Shown here in pieces: positions 25,743 to 34,590 of a DNA stretch of 64,000 nucleotides. The stretch covers positions 19,154 to 83,153 of the forward strand of contig JAFLCD010000003.1 of the NCBI GenBank assembly GCA_017302715.1, read 5' to 3'. How positions within the stretch are numbered: the first letter of the stretch is position 1; each line of letters starts with the position of its first letter. Source of the stretch: Deltaproteobacteria bacterium. GTDB lineage: Bacteria > Bdellovibrionota > UBA2394. Position numbers and translations under genes: made by a program. The notes below the pieces were generated by a model, which saw only the letters and a list, made by a program, of their open reading frames with translations, was not told the origin of the DNA and searched no databases.

Positions 25743-26394
25743 ATGAATATTTTATTAAATATTTGAAAAACACATTTTGAGAACCCAAAATATGTGCAGC
25801 TTTTTGAATGGCTTCTTCGCGGGTGAGTTTAAAAGCTTTTCGACACTCATCTTCAAAATAATTTTCAGCTGATGCAATTGCTAAAGAGGGAAAAGCCCCG
25901 TCGTCAATTTCTCCCACTCCGACAATAAGAAGTTTTCTCCAAAGCTCATTCATTCGCTTGTTGTAGTCAGATTCAAAAAATTTTCCAGAAAGTCCGCTCT
26001 CTTCTTTAAGTTGCTTGGTCGAAAGCGGAGAATTATCTTTTAAAATCGAAAGAATTTTTTGAGCTCCATCACTTAAGTTGTTCGCAGCCTGTGTAGAATT
26101 TTCGGCTGAATCGTTGAGTAATCGCAAAAATGCAGGATAGAGATCCTTCGAAATGAGCGTGGCGCGATTTTGAAACCATTTGCAGTAAATGACCTTCTCA
26201 GAAGAAGAGATTTTTTCTCTGAGATGCCAAAGATCTGCTACTCGGTGATCCCCATCTTCATCCCATTCCCATTTCATTTGAGATTTTGGAAAAAAATGTG
26301 ACCAGAGCGAGAGAGGTTCCTTGCGGTTCTTGATTGAAAATACCAAAAGCGCCCCGTTTTTATTCACCGCTGATATGGCTGAATTTAAATTCAT
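25729..26394 (-). CDS. Hypothetical protein, possibly AlkZ/YcaQ-related
   Basis: A 221-residue cytoplasmic protein. The middle contains RVADLWHLREKISSSEKVIYCKWFQNRATLIS, which resembles short relatives of the AlkZ/YcaQ winged-helix DNA glycosylases, and a second helical block (ILSILKDNSPLSTKQLKEESGL) looks like a winged-helix recognition region. I have only a weak memory of this resemblance, and no catalytic QxQ or QxD motif is seen, so glycosylase activity is not claimed. The gene is convergent with corA (14-base overlap) and diverges from the kinase-like gene at 26511. Confidence 0.45.
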   Translation of the reverse strand: MNLNSAISAVNKNGALLVFSIKNRKEPLSLWSHFFPKSQMKWEWDEDGDHRVADLWHLREKISSSEKVIYCKWFQNRATLISKDLYPAFLRLLNDSAENSTQAANNLSDGAQKILSILKDNSPLSTKQLKEESGLSGKFFESDYNKRMNELWRKLLIVGVGEIDDGAFPSLAIASAENYFEDECRKAFKLTREEAIQKAAHILGSQNVFFKYLIKYSSKNY

Positions 26395-26510
26395 TTTAAG
26401 CTCCGAAAAAAGTTCATATGTAGTCTGAGATTTCCTTCATTGGAATTAAAAAAACCTAAGAAATTTACTAGATTAAACGGGCATAGATCTTGCACTCTTC
26501 TAGGCCTGGT

Positions 26511-27359
26511 ATGGTTTGGCGGCTGTGCGTGATTTCTATTCTTTTTTCGAGTCCTTTGGCTTTTGGTCAAAGAGTGTCGATTCATGACCTGGCAAAAAAG
26601 TTTGATCTCCAAATTATCGATCTTCCTACGGTTGAAGAACATGATTTAAAAGGAACGAACAACGGAGAATTTTATCAATATACAAAACCTATCAGTGGCA
26701 AAACCGACTTTGGTTTATTGAGACCGATGTTGGATCCAAGCTTTTCTCACACACGAGAAGGTGAGCCTTACCCTGGAAACATGATTACAAATGGAAAAGT
26801 TGCAGATTCAACGGCAAATGCTTTTAAAAATAAATTAGAACAATTGGCTCGCTTAAGATTTTATGGCGGACCTAGTATCATGGGATTGGCAAAAATTCCA
26901 GTTGGGGATGGGCTCTATGATTTGGCTATTATGGTCGAGCATATGGAAGGTCAGCGAATTCCCTTGCAGGTGGCAGAGCGGCCTTTTTGGCTTCAATCTA
27001 GTTTTATCGAAAAATTTAATAGTCTCTATCGTAAAGGTTTCATTCCCTTAGATTATAAAACCGATTCTCTTTTTTTTAGACCGAGTGGGAGTTTAAGGCT
27101 TTTCGATGTTGTCTTGGCGACGCCGGCTGAAATGAGTCGATTTGCTCGAGAGGATTCTGGTTTAGCGCATCTTCGAAGACTGCAATTAACCCAAAGTGTT
27201 TTTCAAATGGAAGAGACAACCAAAGGAGATAAGTCCGAAGAAGCCGCTCGCTGCAGAAAAATTATTGGGAGCTTAAGAGGAAGTTATCGAAATGCCATCA
27301 CTCATGAAATGAAAGGTGTACGTATAAATTTTGCGCCCGCGTATTCTGGGGCGCACTAA
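26511..27359 (+). CDS. Exported protein kinase-like (possible pseudokinase) protein
   Basis: A 282-residue protein with a signal peptide (VWRLCVISILFSSPLAFGQ, cleavage after about residue 19). The stretch RFYGGPSIMGLAKIPVGDGLYDLAIMVEHMEG (117-147) reads like kinase strands beta4-beta5 and the hinge. FIPLDYKTDSLFF (178-189) matches a catalytic loop with Asp181, Lys183 and Ser186 in place of Asn. LRLFDVV (196-201) matches the DFG region, with Asp199 kept but FG changed to VV. No clear glycine loop or beta3 lysine is seen. I start at ATG 26511 rather than TTG 26490, since it gives a clean signal peptide. A kinase fold exported to the periplasm would be unusual, and the altered motifs leave activity open. 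It abuts the DUF342 gene stop to stop (TAATTA). Confidence 0.5.
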   Translation: MVWRLCVISILFSSPLAFGQRVSIHDLAKKFDLQIIDLPTVEEHDLKGTNNGEFYQYTKPISGKTDFGLLRPMLDPSFSHTREGEPYPGNMITNGKVADSTANAFKNKLEQLARLRFYGGPSIMGLAKIPVGDGLYDLAIMVEHMEGQRIPLQVAERPFWLQSSFIEKFNSLYRKGFIPLDYKTDSLFFRPSGSLRLFDVVLATPAEMSRFAREDSGLAHLRRLQLTQSVFQMEETTKGDKSEEAARCRKIIGSLRGSYRNAITHEMKGVRINFAPAYSGAH

Positions 27360-30300
27360 TTAATTTTTTAGATTTTCAATTAAGATAGAATTTCCATTTT
27401 CATCCAAACGAAATCTTACATTTTTAAGAGTAGTCGATACGAAACAGGTTTTATCTAAAATGTGAATCATGGTACCGGCTCCAACTTCGCCATGCACCTC
27501 GATCATAGCGTTAGGGTCTGTTTTAATTTTTGATCTCAATTCTTTTTTCCGTTTGATAAGCTTGAGTTTACTTTCTTTGATTGCATTCGCCTTTGAGTCC
27601 AAAGTTTCCAAATGGATTTTATTTTCAGGTTTTTTACCGAATTTGGAATTTTTTAATCTAAAAATTTCGTCGGAGATGATTTTTTCTTCAGCCTCTTCTT
27701 TTTTTATATTTTTCTCTAAGTTCTCAGCAGCAATCTGATCCTCCACCTCTTTCTCGGTTGCGAAATTTTTTCCAACGGCTAAATGAGTCTCTACGGCAAT
27801 TTCCGAATTGCCCGATTGAGGAACCACGATTTTATGAAATGCTTCGATTCTCCCGCCTGTAGCACGGCCAGAATTACTTTCGATGATGACGGAGTCATCC
27901 GATTTGATCAGCGCCTGATAGCTTTCAGAACGAATATTTACTTTTCCATAAGCGATAATTTGAGCCTTATTGGCGAGACCGACTTCGATATCTCCCCTTG
28001 CTACCATTTGAGTTCGATTTCCTAAGACTGTTCCAAGGACGATGATCCGTTTAGGAGATTTAATTTCGGCGTTTTCAACAATACCTTCGACGACAATATC
28101 GTCACTTGCGTGGATAGAAAAATCGGCGTGAACAGATCCTCGAATAATCACTCCACCGTTTGGGTTTTTAATGTTTCCAGTTTCAAAATGAACATCGCCA
28201 TCGACGATATAAGTCTTAATCACCGAGCAAGAATCTTTAGTCGCAATAAGTGCGCCATCAATTTTTGAAATGAGTTTGTAACCTTGAGGAGTTACAACTT
28301 TCTCAATGTTTTCACCAATTCGAAAATTTGAATTTCTTCCTGCTTTTGCAATAACCGTATTTCCAAAGATATCGCAACCGTCCGTTCCTTTACCTGCATT
28401 TTTTACAGAGATGATAGGCTCGTTAGCCCTTACATTAATAATTGCACCTCGTTCTCGAAGATCCATACTTCCGTCAGCTCGAAGATGCCCAGCTGCTTTA
28501 GAGCCACTCATGATAATTTTGATTTCATCGTCAAATCCGTCTACCGGATAAATGCCTCGCAAAATAATCTCATTTAAAATGGGCTCTTGGGTTTGAAAAA
28601 CTTTGTCTAAAAGTTCTGTAAACTTATTAAGATCAAAGAGTGATTTAATCTTTTGCTGTTCACTCCATTCGAGAAGATGTTCAAGGCCAATATACTCGCT
28701 TGGAGTTCCATCCAGTCTCTTAGAGGGCGGATAAAGAGAAATAATCGCCGACAATCTATCTTCGGCAATTTGAATAGGAAAAAAGACGCTTAGATTTCTA
28801 TCTTTAAAATCTACATATCCCCATGGTGAAATTGTAGAAGTGTAAATTCCTGATCTTTGATCAAAGTGGACGCCGTCCCCTATCTCAAGAGGAGGAAATT
28901 TTTCTCCTGGCTCAAAAGGTATTTTTTCTCCAAAAATATTTTCGCCATCCTCCCCGGGCTCAGCTTTAATAATTTTTGCAAGAGCATCTCCTTTTCTTAC
29001 AATTTGTAAGGCGCTTCTTTCTTTGAGCTTCGCTTCATCTGCACTTTCAATTCGACTTTTAGAAAGGTGATTGAAGGTGAATAGGTATTCTAAACGTTCG
29101 TTTTGCCCTCGAGTAGGTTCTCGGCCCAGTGCTAATGTAAAGTTCTGAGAATCAGCCGACTCAGGAAGTCTTAAAAAATTTTCAATCGCTAGCTTGCAGA
29201 TTCCAGAGGTCACCTTTCTCTGTTTAAGCGCTTCGACAATATCGTTAAGTTCGATCGAGTTACTCTGAATTGTTTTTGCAGATATATTTCCTGTCGCCTT
29301 CATTCGATCTGAAAAAATCTCTACTTCCCAATCCACAGAAATTTTTCCCCGATCTTCAGAGACCTCTCCAAAAGTTGTAGCTCGAATAGTAACTTTTCCA
29401 TTCTCTTCCTTATTGGATTCAACACCTGCTCCTATTGAAAACGAAAAGGCGATACCATCTTCGGCCTTAAGCTCTTTGCCAAACAAATCTCGTCCAGAGC
29501 TGCCTTTGGAGGGAGGGTGAACGATTGCAATAACTTCTCCACTTTTTACAAAGCGTGATCGATCAGAATAAAATTTTTCTAAATATCCATCATTCCCCGA
29601 AATTGGTTCTTCACCTTTTGCAATACAAACGTTGGCTGCCTCTTTACCTCGAAGAATGAGGTTGTCGATAACATTCTGTTGAATTCCAAAATTAATCTTA
29701 GCTTCTTCTAGTATCTGATGAAAAAACTCAGACGTCGTAGAGGATCCATCAAGTAAATGTGGGTGAAAGTCTATAGTTGCTGACATTTCGTCTGAAGAAA
29801 TTTTAATGATAGGCAAAATATCTAATGAATGGGAACCGATCACGGCTCGCCCAGAAATATTTGCTTTAACCATTTCGTCCGCAGTCGAACTCGAAGAATC
29901 TTTAATGACTTCTGCAGCCTTAGAAAAACTCATTCGATAAGGAATTCCATTTTGACCTTTTAAACTTTTTCCAAATATATCAGCGCCGGCCACAGCCTTT
30001 GTGGCTTGCTTTCTTAGCGCAAGAATTTGTCCTTTCTTGACCAAACCTGAAATTTTTTCTTTGACCATCGAGGCCATTCGATTGAGAGGCCAAATGATCA
30101 CTTCCTCATTTGTTCCGTTCTGGGGAGCGATTGCTTTTGCAATAAGAAAATTCATTTGAGACGAATTTTTTTCTATGGCTTGAGAGATGGCAGATTGCAT
30201 TTCATCTCTGGATAAATAAGAAGTTATTTTTGCCGCTTTAAGTATTTCAATAATGATTTCAGGAGTAAGAGTCGCTCCACGACAAGAGCGAGGGTGAAGA

Positions 30301-31004
30301 TCGATCGTTGCAGACATTTTGTCGGCTGCCACTTTTAAAGAAGAGATAATTTCTAATTTATTGTTTCTAAAAGAAATTTCGCCATAAGATTTTGCAATAT
30401 ACTCTGTTACTTCAACTTCTTGGTTCTCTCTCGCTTCGACAAACGGCCCACACTGAACAGAAATATCTTCTCCAAGTTTTCCTTCGACGCTTTCATTAAA
30501 AATATTGAGCCCCGTGATGCCCAATTGAGGCTTCGTCTTGATAAGAATAATATCGCCAGGCATTGCCGTTCGATTAGTTTCGTTAAAAAATGTCTTTAGT
30601 TTGGCACCCGGACCCTTCTTAGACTCAACACCGGTAGCAATAAGAATATTTTTGACTGTTGTTTTGCTTTTAATGCATCGATCAATAGCTTGCTTAAGTG
30701 TATTTTCGTCGATTCCAAATTTCACTTTCATCTGCGAAAGCTCTTGAAGTCCGCGAATCCATTCGGAGTGCGGAGGCGGCAGAATTCCCTGAGGTGGCTG
30801 CATCTCTTCGAGAGTGACTTTCATTTTGTCATCGCTGACTTTGAAATGAAGTTTTCCGGGAATAGACTGAATTTCGACAAGAAATTTTTCGGGAGCAATT
30901 AATTTCGCTTTAAGAAGCTTTTCGGAGACAAAAAGTTGCTTAGCAGCTTGTTCTAAAGCTTTCTTCTGATCGGCGGCTTCAACAATGATTTGAGTCAATC
31001 CCAC
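27360..31004 (-). CDS. Multi-domain FapA/DUF342 family protein
   Basis: A 1214-residue protein of the DUF342 (FapA) type, far longer than the usual 450-650 residues. A repeated unit is visible four times, each with a short (D/E/R)-(K/E/R)-(M/L)-(S/K)-A-(T/I)-x-(D/N/S) core and a following FG(K/E) turn (for example MSATIDLHPRS, MSATIDFHPHL, LSAIISLYPPS; and DIFGKSLKG, DLFGKELKA, NIFGEKIPF, DIFGNTVIA). The C-terminal third is a right-handed beta-helix-like run (GGVIIRGSVHADFSIHASDDIVVEG) and then a coiled coil at about 1085-1160. Starts at GTG 31004. FapA proteins have been linked to flagellar assembly and cell-surface polymers. A PilZ gene begins 138 bases upstream in the opposite direction. 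Confidence 0.82.
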   Translation of the reverse strand: MGLTQIIVEAADQKKALEQAAKQLFVSEKLLKAKLIAPEKFLVEIQSIPGKLHFKVSDDKMKVTLEEMQPPQGILPPPHSEWIRGLQELSQMKVKFGIDENTLKQAIDRCIKSKTTVKNILIATGVESKKGPGAKLKTFFNETNRTAMPGDIILIKTKPQLGITGLNIFNESVEGKLGEDISVQCGPFVEARENQEVEVTEYIAKSYGEISFRNNKLEIISSLKVAADKMSATIDLHPRSCRGATLTPEIIIEILKAAKITSYLSRDEMQSAISQAIEKNSSQMNFLIAKAIAPQNGTNEEVIIWPLNRMASMVKEKISGLVKKGQILALRKQATKAVAGADIFGKSLKGQNGIPYRMSFSKAAEVIKDSSSSTADEMVKANISGRAVIGSHSLDILPIIKISSDEMSATIDFHPHLLDGSSTTSEFFHQILEEAKINFGIQQNVIDNLILRGKEAANVCIAKGEEPISGNDGYLEKFYSDRSRFVKSGEVIAIVHPPSKGSSGRDLFGKELKAEDGIAFSFSIGAGVESNKEENGKVTIRATTFGEVSEDRGKISVDWEVEIFSDRMKATGNISAKTIQSNSIELNDIVEALKQRKVTSGICKLAIENFLRLPESADSQNFTLALGREPTRGQNERLEYLFTFNHLSKSRIESADEAKLKERSALQIVRKGDALAKIIKAEPGEDGENIFGEKIPFEPGEKFPPLEIGDGVHFDQRSGIYTSTISPWGYVDFKDRNLSVFFPIQIAEDRLSAIISLYPPSKRLDGTPSEYIGLEHLLEWSEQQKIKSLFDLNKFTELLDKVFQTQEPILNEIILRGIYPVDGFDDEIKIIMSGSKAAGHLRADGSMDLRERGAIINVRANEPIISVKNAGKGTDGCDIFGNTVIAKAGRNSNFRIGENIEKVVTPQGYKLISKIDGALIATKDSCSVIKTYIVDGDVHFETGNIKNPNGGVIIRGSVHADFSIHASDDIVVEGIVENAEIKSPKRIIVLGTVLGNRTQMVARGDIEVGLANKAQIIAYGKVNIRSESYQALIKSDDSVIIESNSGRATGGRIEAFHKIVVPQSGNSEIAVETHLAVGKNFATEKEVEDQIAAENLEKNIKKEEAEEKIISDEIFRLKNSKFGKKPENKIHLETLDSKANAIKESKLKLIKRKKELRSKIKTDPNAMIEVHGEVGAGTMIHILDKTCFVSTTLKNVRFRLDENGNSILIENLKN

Positions 31005-31142
31005 TATAACTCACTCTCTATTATATCCCTTGAAATGCCGAAAAATTGACTTATCTCCTAAGTGCTTAAGCTCGCTCGCAATTTTAGAACTTAAAATCTA
31101 TGTTAAACTGTTGAAAATCGTTTCTGAAAAAGGGGATGAGAG

Positions 31143-31523
31143 ATGAAGAAACATAGGGCCCACCATCGCTACGAGCTTAAGTCAGGCGCTAGAATTAGCG
31201 GAAAAATTGCAAATTCTATTCACATCCAACTTTTAACGATTGGAATAGGGGGCTGTAGCTTCTGGGTGGACGAGCAAGAGAGCTTAAAAATTAAGGATGG
31301 AGAGAAGATCTCCTGTAAAATTTTTTCGAGTGATAACGAAGAATTTGTTTTTAATTCTGAAGTTCTTTATTCCTATCCATTTCCTCACGAAGGAGCATTG
31401 GGTAAATGCGTGGGAGTAAAATTTACAGGTAATCAATCAAGTCATGTGCAGTCTTTTCTAGAGGCTTGCGAAATTTTAGAATCCACAAGCGCTACTCGAA
31501 AATCTTCTGATTCGATTCAATAA
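31143..31523 (+). CDS. PilZ-domain protein
   Basis: A 126-residue single PilZ domain, the usual receptor for cyclic di-GMP. The N-terminal arginine motif is present (RAHHR, Arg5 and Arg9, that is RxxxR). The second motif (D/N)xSxxG is altered to TIGIGG at the equivalent strand, where Ser and Asp/Asn are lost, so nucleotide binding may be weak or absent. The rest (KISCKIFSSDNEEFVFNSEVLYSYPF and KCVGVKFTG) follows the beta-barrel pattern. It diverges from the DUF342 gene, a combination worth noting because c-di-GMP controls motility and surface polymers. A ribosome site GGGGATGAGAG precedes the ATG. Confidence 0.85.
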   Translation: MKKHRAHHRYELKSGARISGKIANSIHIQLLTIGIGGCSFWVDEQESLKIKDGEKISCKIFSSDNEEFVFNSEVLYSYPFPHEGALGKCVGVKFTGNQSSHVQSFLEACEILESTSATRKSSDSIQ

Positions 31524-31623
31524 TTTTCATTTGCCGCATTGCGACACTCGCTTTATTGCGGCGCTTCAATTTTAAATAGCTCATAGGTTTCAAGATGAAT
31601 AAAATGGAATCAAGGGAGATTCC

Positions 31624-32718
31624 ATGAGGAAGTTCAAAACTTTATTTTTTATTCTTTTTCTATCGATAAGTTCAGCGCACGCCAATGAATCTAAGCATCT
31701 GATTATTCACGCTGCTGAAATGGGGATCGGAAAATTTCACCGCTATGATAACTCTGTTCATAGTTATGATGAAAATAATATATGGATTAACTATGTTCTT
31801 CCAAACAACGCGCCTGAGAAAACGCCGATCATTCAAGAAAACAAAGACGGATCAGTCACTATTTTCTTTTCTCATCTTGAAGAGTTATTTCAGCAGATTC
31901 AAAAAGTTTCAAATGATAAAGGAATGAAGGTAGATGTGTTGAATATCAATGCACACGGTCTTCCTGGAGGAATGTGGTTTCCAAAAGATGAAGCGACTAT
32001 GAATTCTTCTGCATGTGGCTCATGGGCAGCTTCTGCTCAAGGAGATGATCGGGCCAATTACAATCAGTATTATTCTCCGATTTCTAAGAGCGATATCAAT
32101 CAAATTAGATTTCTCTCTAGAGCTTGGTATGCGCCGGTTGGGGCGCCGTGTGTGACGGGTTACAAACAGTGGGATGAAGTGGCCAAAAGAAATGCGGGCA
32201 TCAAACAAATTTTCGCCACCGATGCTCAAATCCATCTGTTCTCTTGCGTGGTAGGGTTGGGTTGGGCCGGTAAAACATTTATCGAAAAAGTAGCTCCAAC
32301 GATATTGAGTGGTGAAGGTTCTAAAATGGCGGCCGCGATGAACTTTGGGTTAGGAGATTGGTCTATGCCCGAAGGTATGGGATTTTGGGACTTTCAAAAC
32401 AGCGAGCAGCTTGAACGAGACGAGCATCTGTATGTTACGAATAAACGTGATCGCGACATTATGCAGAAAGGTGAAGTGCGACTCGCTGCTATTAATGCAG
32501 GCAAATGGAAATCTAATATTCTAACAAATTTAGATTTTATGCTTGGAACTAAAGATGATCTTCAGCTTCCTTCAGATTCTGCGATGAATATTCTTCAGAG
32601 TGACACTCATTCATTAGATATTCCTTTAACTGCAAAAGAGCGACTTTCTATAAAAGGAAATACTGTTTATATTCGTATTCCTGGAACGACCACAAAAATT
32701 CCAGTTCGAATTAAATAG
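31624..32718 (+). CDS. Exported clan CD (caspase/DUF4347)-like protein
   Basis: A 364-residue secreted protein with a signal peptide (RKFKTLFFILFLSISSAHA, cleaved near residue 20). The central region resembles clan CD cysteine peptidases and the DUF4347 family: His111-Gly in LNINAHGLPGG and Cys208 in IHLFSCVVGLGWAGKTFIE, in the usual order and spacing of about 97 residues. A hydrophobic strand precedes each. A CHAT, gingipain or C80 relation is possible. The rest shows many aromatic residues (WWSMPEGMGFWDF-like stretch near 245-262). No N-terminal peptidase partner is seen. It is followed 14 bases later by a small beta-barrel-like protein on the same strand. Peptidase activity is inferred from motif only. 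Confidence 0.62.
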   Translation: MRKFKTLFFILFLSISSAHANESKHLIIHAAEMGIGKFHRYDNSVHSYDENNIWINYVLPNNAPEKTPIIQENKDGSVTIFFSHLEELFQQIQKVSNDKGMKVDVLNINAHGLPGGMWFPKDEATMNSSACGSWAASAQGDDRANYNQYYSPISKSDINQIRFLSRAWYAPVGAPCVTGYKQWDEVAKRNAGIKQIFATDAQIHLFSCVVGLGWAGKTFIEKVAPTILSGEGSKMAAAMNFGLGDWSMPEGMGFWDFQNSEQLERDEHLYVTNKRDRDIMQKGEVRLAAINAGKWKSNILTNLDFMLGTKDDLQLPSDSAMNILQSDTHSLDIPLTAKERLSIKGNTVYIRIPGTTTKIPVRIK

Positions 32719-32732
32719 TAAGAGAGAAGCGA

Positions 32733-33314
32733 GTGATTGTGAAAAAGAAATTTAAAACTTTAATATTTTCGTTAACTTTCATTTCCCCTTTTTTTACTTC
32801 ACTTATTGCTCAAGAAAAATCAGAACCCCTTCACTTTTATTTTGGATTGGACGGAGGTTATGCCAAAGTTTCTCCAAGCCCAGATTTGGGCATTCGAACA
32901 AGGGATGGATTTACCACTAGCGCTCGACTTCTTTTTTCGAATCGGTGGTCCAAGGTCAGCTTGGATTTTGGATTGGGCGGATTGTTTTCACGAATGACGG
33001 GTAATGATGCAGCTGGAAATTCCGAGCAGCTCATGGTGTCCGTCTTTTTAACAGATGTATCAGCTAGGTATCGTTTTACTCCTCGCTTTGAGTTTGGTCC
33101 TCAGGCTCAAGTTTTTATGGGGAATAACGCTGCGTTTTCAAAAACGATTAATCAATTCTGGTCGGCTTTTATTGGTGGCGAGGCTGTTTACCGCCTACCT
33201 GTAGGCGAGCCGGTACGCTTGGCGGCCTCATTTTTAACAGATATCAATATTCGAAATCAGAAATGTTATTTGATGACGGTCGGCATTCAAATTGGCGTTC
33301 CGATTTTTGATTGA
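32733..33314 (+). CDS. Outer-membrane beta-barrel-like exported protein
   Basis: A 193-residue exported protein with a signal peptide (KKKFKTLIFSLTFISPFFTSLIA, cleaved before QEKS). The mature part alternates short hydrophobic and polar residues with aromatic ends (FYFGLDGGYAKV, TTSARLLFSNRWSKVSLDFGLGGLF, SARYRFTPRFEFGPQAQVFM) and ends in a hydrophobic strand, VGIQIGVPIFD, as expected for an eight-stranded outer-membrane barrel. The start is GTG 32733 or GTG 32739. It follows the clan CD-like gene by 14 bases and is probably co-transcribed, so the pair may be one secreted system. No specific porin family is recognised. Confidence 0.7.
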   Translation: MIVKKKFKTLIFSLTFISPFFTSLIAQEKSEPLHFYFGLDGGYAKVSPSPDLGIRTRDGFTTSARLLFSNRWSKVSLDFGLGGLFSRMTGNDAAGNSEQLMVSVFLTDVSARYRFTPRFEFGPQAQVFMGNNAAFSKTINQFWSAFIGGEAVYRLPVGEPVRLAASFLTDINIRNQKCYLMTVGIQIGVPIFD

Positions 33315-33353
33315 TTCTCTTTCTGAGTCTCGGCAAAACGTTTCATTCACATT

Positions 33354-34529
33354 ATGTTGCACGTCAAAGAAATTCAGTCTTCTCTTTTTTCATCTTCATG
33401 GGGTATTGAGCCCCGTCGACTTATCGACCAGGTAAATAATACGGCCCCCTTTATTTTTGATGATAAAGTTTTTGCGCCGAAAGATCAGAATGCTCGTTTT
33501 GATTATATTAAAATTTTAAGAGCTCAAAAAACTTCAGATCGAAATGATCTCACAATGCCGGATTACTTTTTACTCTGTTTGACCGCGCATTTTGCAACCG
33601 TGGCAACTTTTGTCCCGACAGATCTAGATCCAACCATTCGATTGAAACTTTGGCGCCAAGCTTCTGCTGAAGAAATTTTAGAAATGTCTAAAAATATTTT
33701 CCAATTTTATCGTTGGGATGATTCTCTTGTTTCTCGAAAGTCGGTTACAACAAATTCAGGAAAAGTTTTAACTGGGCATATGGGAGAATGGCTGACGATC
33801 GCCATTCCGGCATTGGTAAGTTGCAAAAAATATTCTGAGTCTAAAGATTTTGCTCAACTTGCTGATGAAATTGAATCCACTATTTTGAGTTTACTTGAAT
33901 TTCATCGAGATGCTTTTGATGAACTTTTATCGATGAAGCAAAATTCAGCTCTTGATATTTTGCGAGCATCCTCGGTGATTTCTCATAACTTAGGAGATTT
34001 AGATCGAGTCATCGATATTTGGATTCCCGAAGAAAACAATTTATTTAAGTCTAAGATCTATAAACTTGGAATTAACCGCTTTAGAAATTTTGAATCTCTC
34101 TATTTAGCTGGAGAAATTAATAAAACATTCATGGCAAATGAAAACCATCGACACTATTCACTTCGTGAAGCTCGAGCACTTCGACTGTCTGCAGACTTTT
34201 TACTTCCGATCGGCCCTTTTTTTGAAAGTTGGGGAGAAAAATTAACTCGTCACCCACAACTTACGCGGGAAGATTTATTCGCTATTTTAGAGGTGCTTGT
34301 TTCGGGTTGGGAAAAACTCAATCGCGATAAACCTGTTTTTGGTTATGCGCGAGCTATAGCCGGAATTTTATCGGCAAGTGGCCGAAATGCTTCGACTTTG
34401 ATTCAGAATTTGCCTTCTTCTAAGCGAAAAATAATCGAAGCCGGTAATCTGCGAGAAATGCTGAGTATTTCTGGACAAAGATTTGAGGCCTCGCTCGCAG
34501 GTAGGCTTTTGAAAATGATTTCTCGCTAA
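33354..34529 (+). CDS. Hypothetical protein, helical
   Basis: A 391-residue protein that I do not recognise. It has no signal peptide, no membrane segment and few cysteines, so it should be cytoplasmic. It looks largely alpha-helical, with a conserved-looking block NENHRHYSLREARALRLSADFLL near 262-284 and FARAxx-like helices at the C-terminus. It starts 40 bases after the beta-barrel gene and ends 61 bases before a CHASE4 hybrid histidine kinase on the same strand. A link to that kinase is possible but not shown. Confidence 0.5.
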   Translation: MLHVKEIQSSLFSSSWGIEPRRLIDQVNNTAPFIFDDKVFAPKDQNARFDYIKILRAQKTSDRNDLTMPDYFLLCLTAHFATVATFVPTDLDPTIRLKLWRQASAEEILEMSKNIFQFYRWDDSLVSRKSVTTNSGKVLTGHMGEWLTIAIPALVSCKKYSESKDFAQLADEIESTILSLLEFHRDAFDELLSMKQNSALDILRASSVISHNLGDLDRVIDIWIPEENNLFKSKIYKLGINRFRNFESLYLAGEINKTFMANENHRHYSLREARALRLSADFLLPIGPFFESWGEKLTRHPQLTREDLFAILEVLVSGWEKLNRDKPVFGYARAIAGILSASGRNASTLIQNLPSSKRKIIEAGNLREMLSISGQRFEASLAGRLLKMISR

Positions 34530-34590
34530 TCTTTAGACAAAAAATTGACGCACTCGACGCTTCTTTAATGCCGAGCGAAAATGTAGTGGG

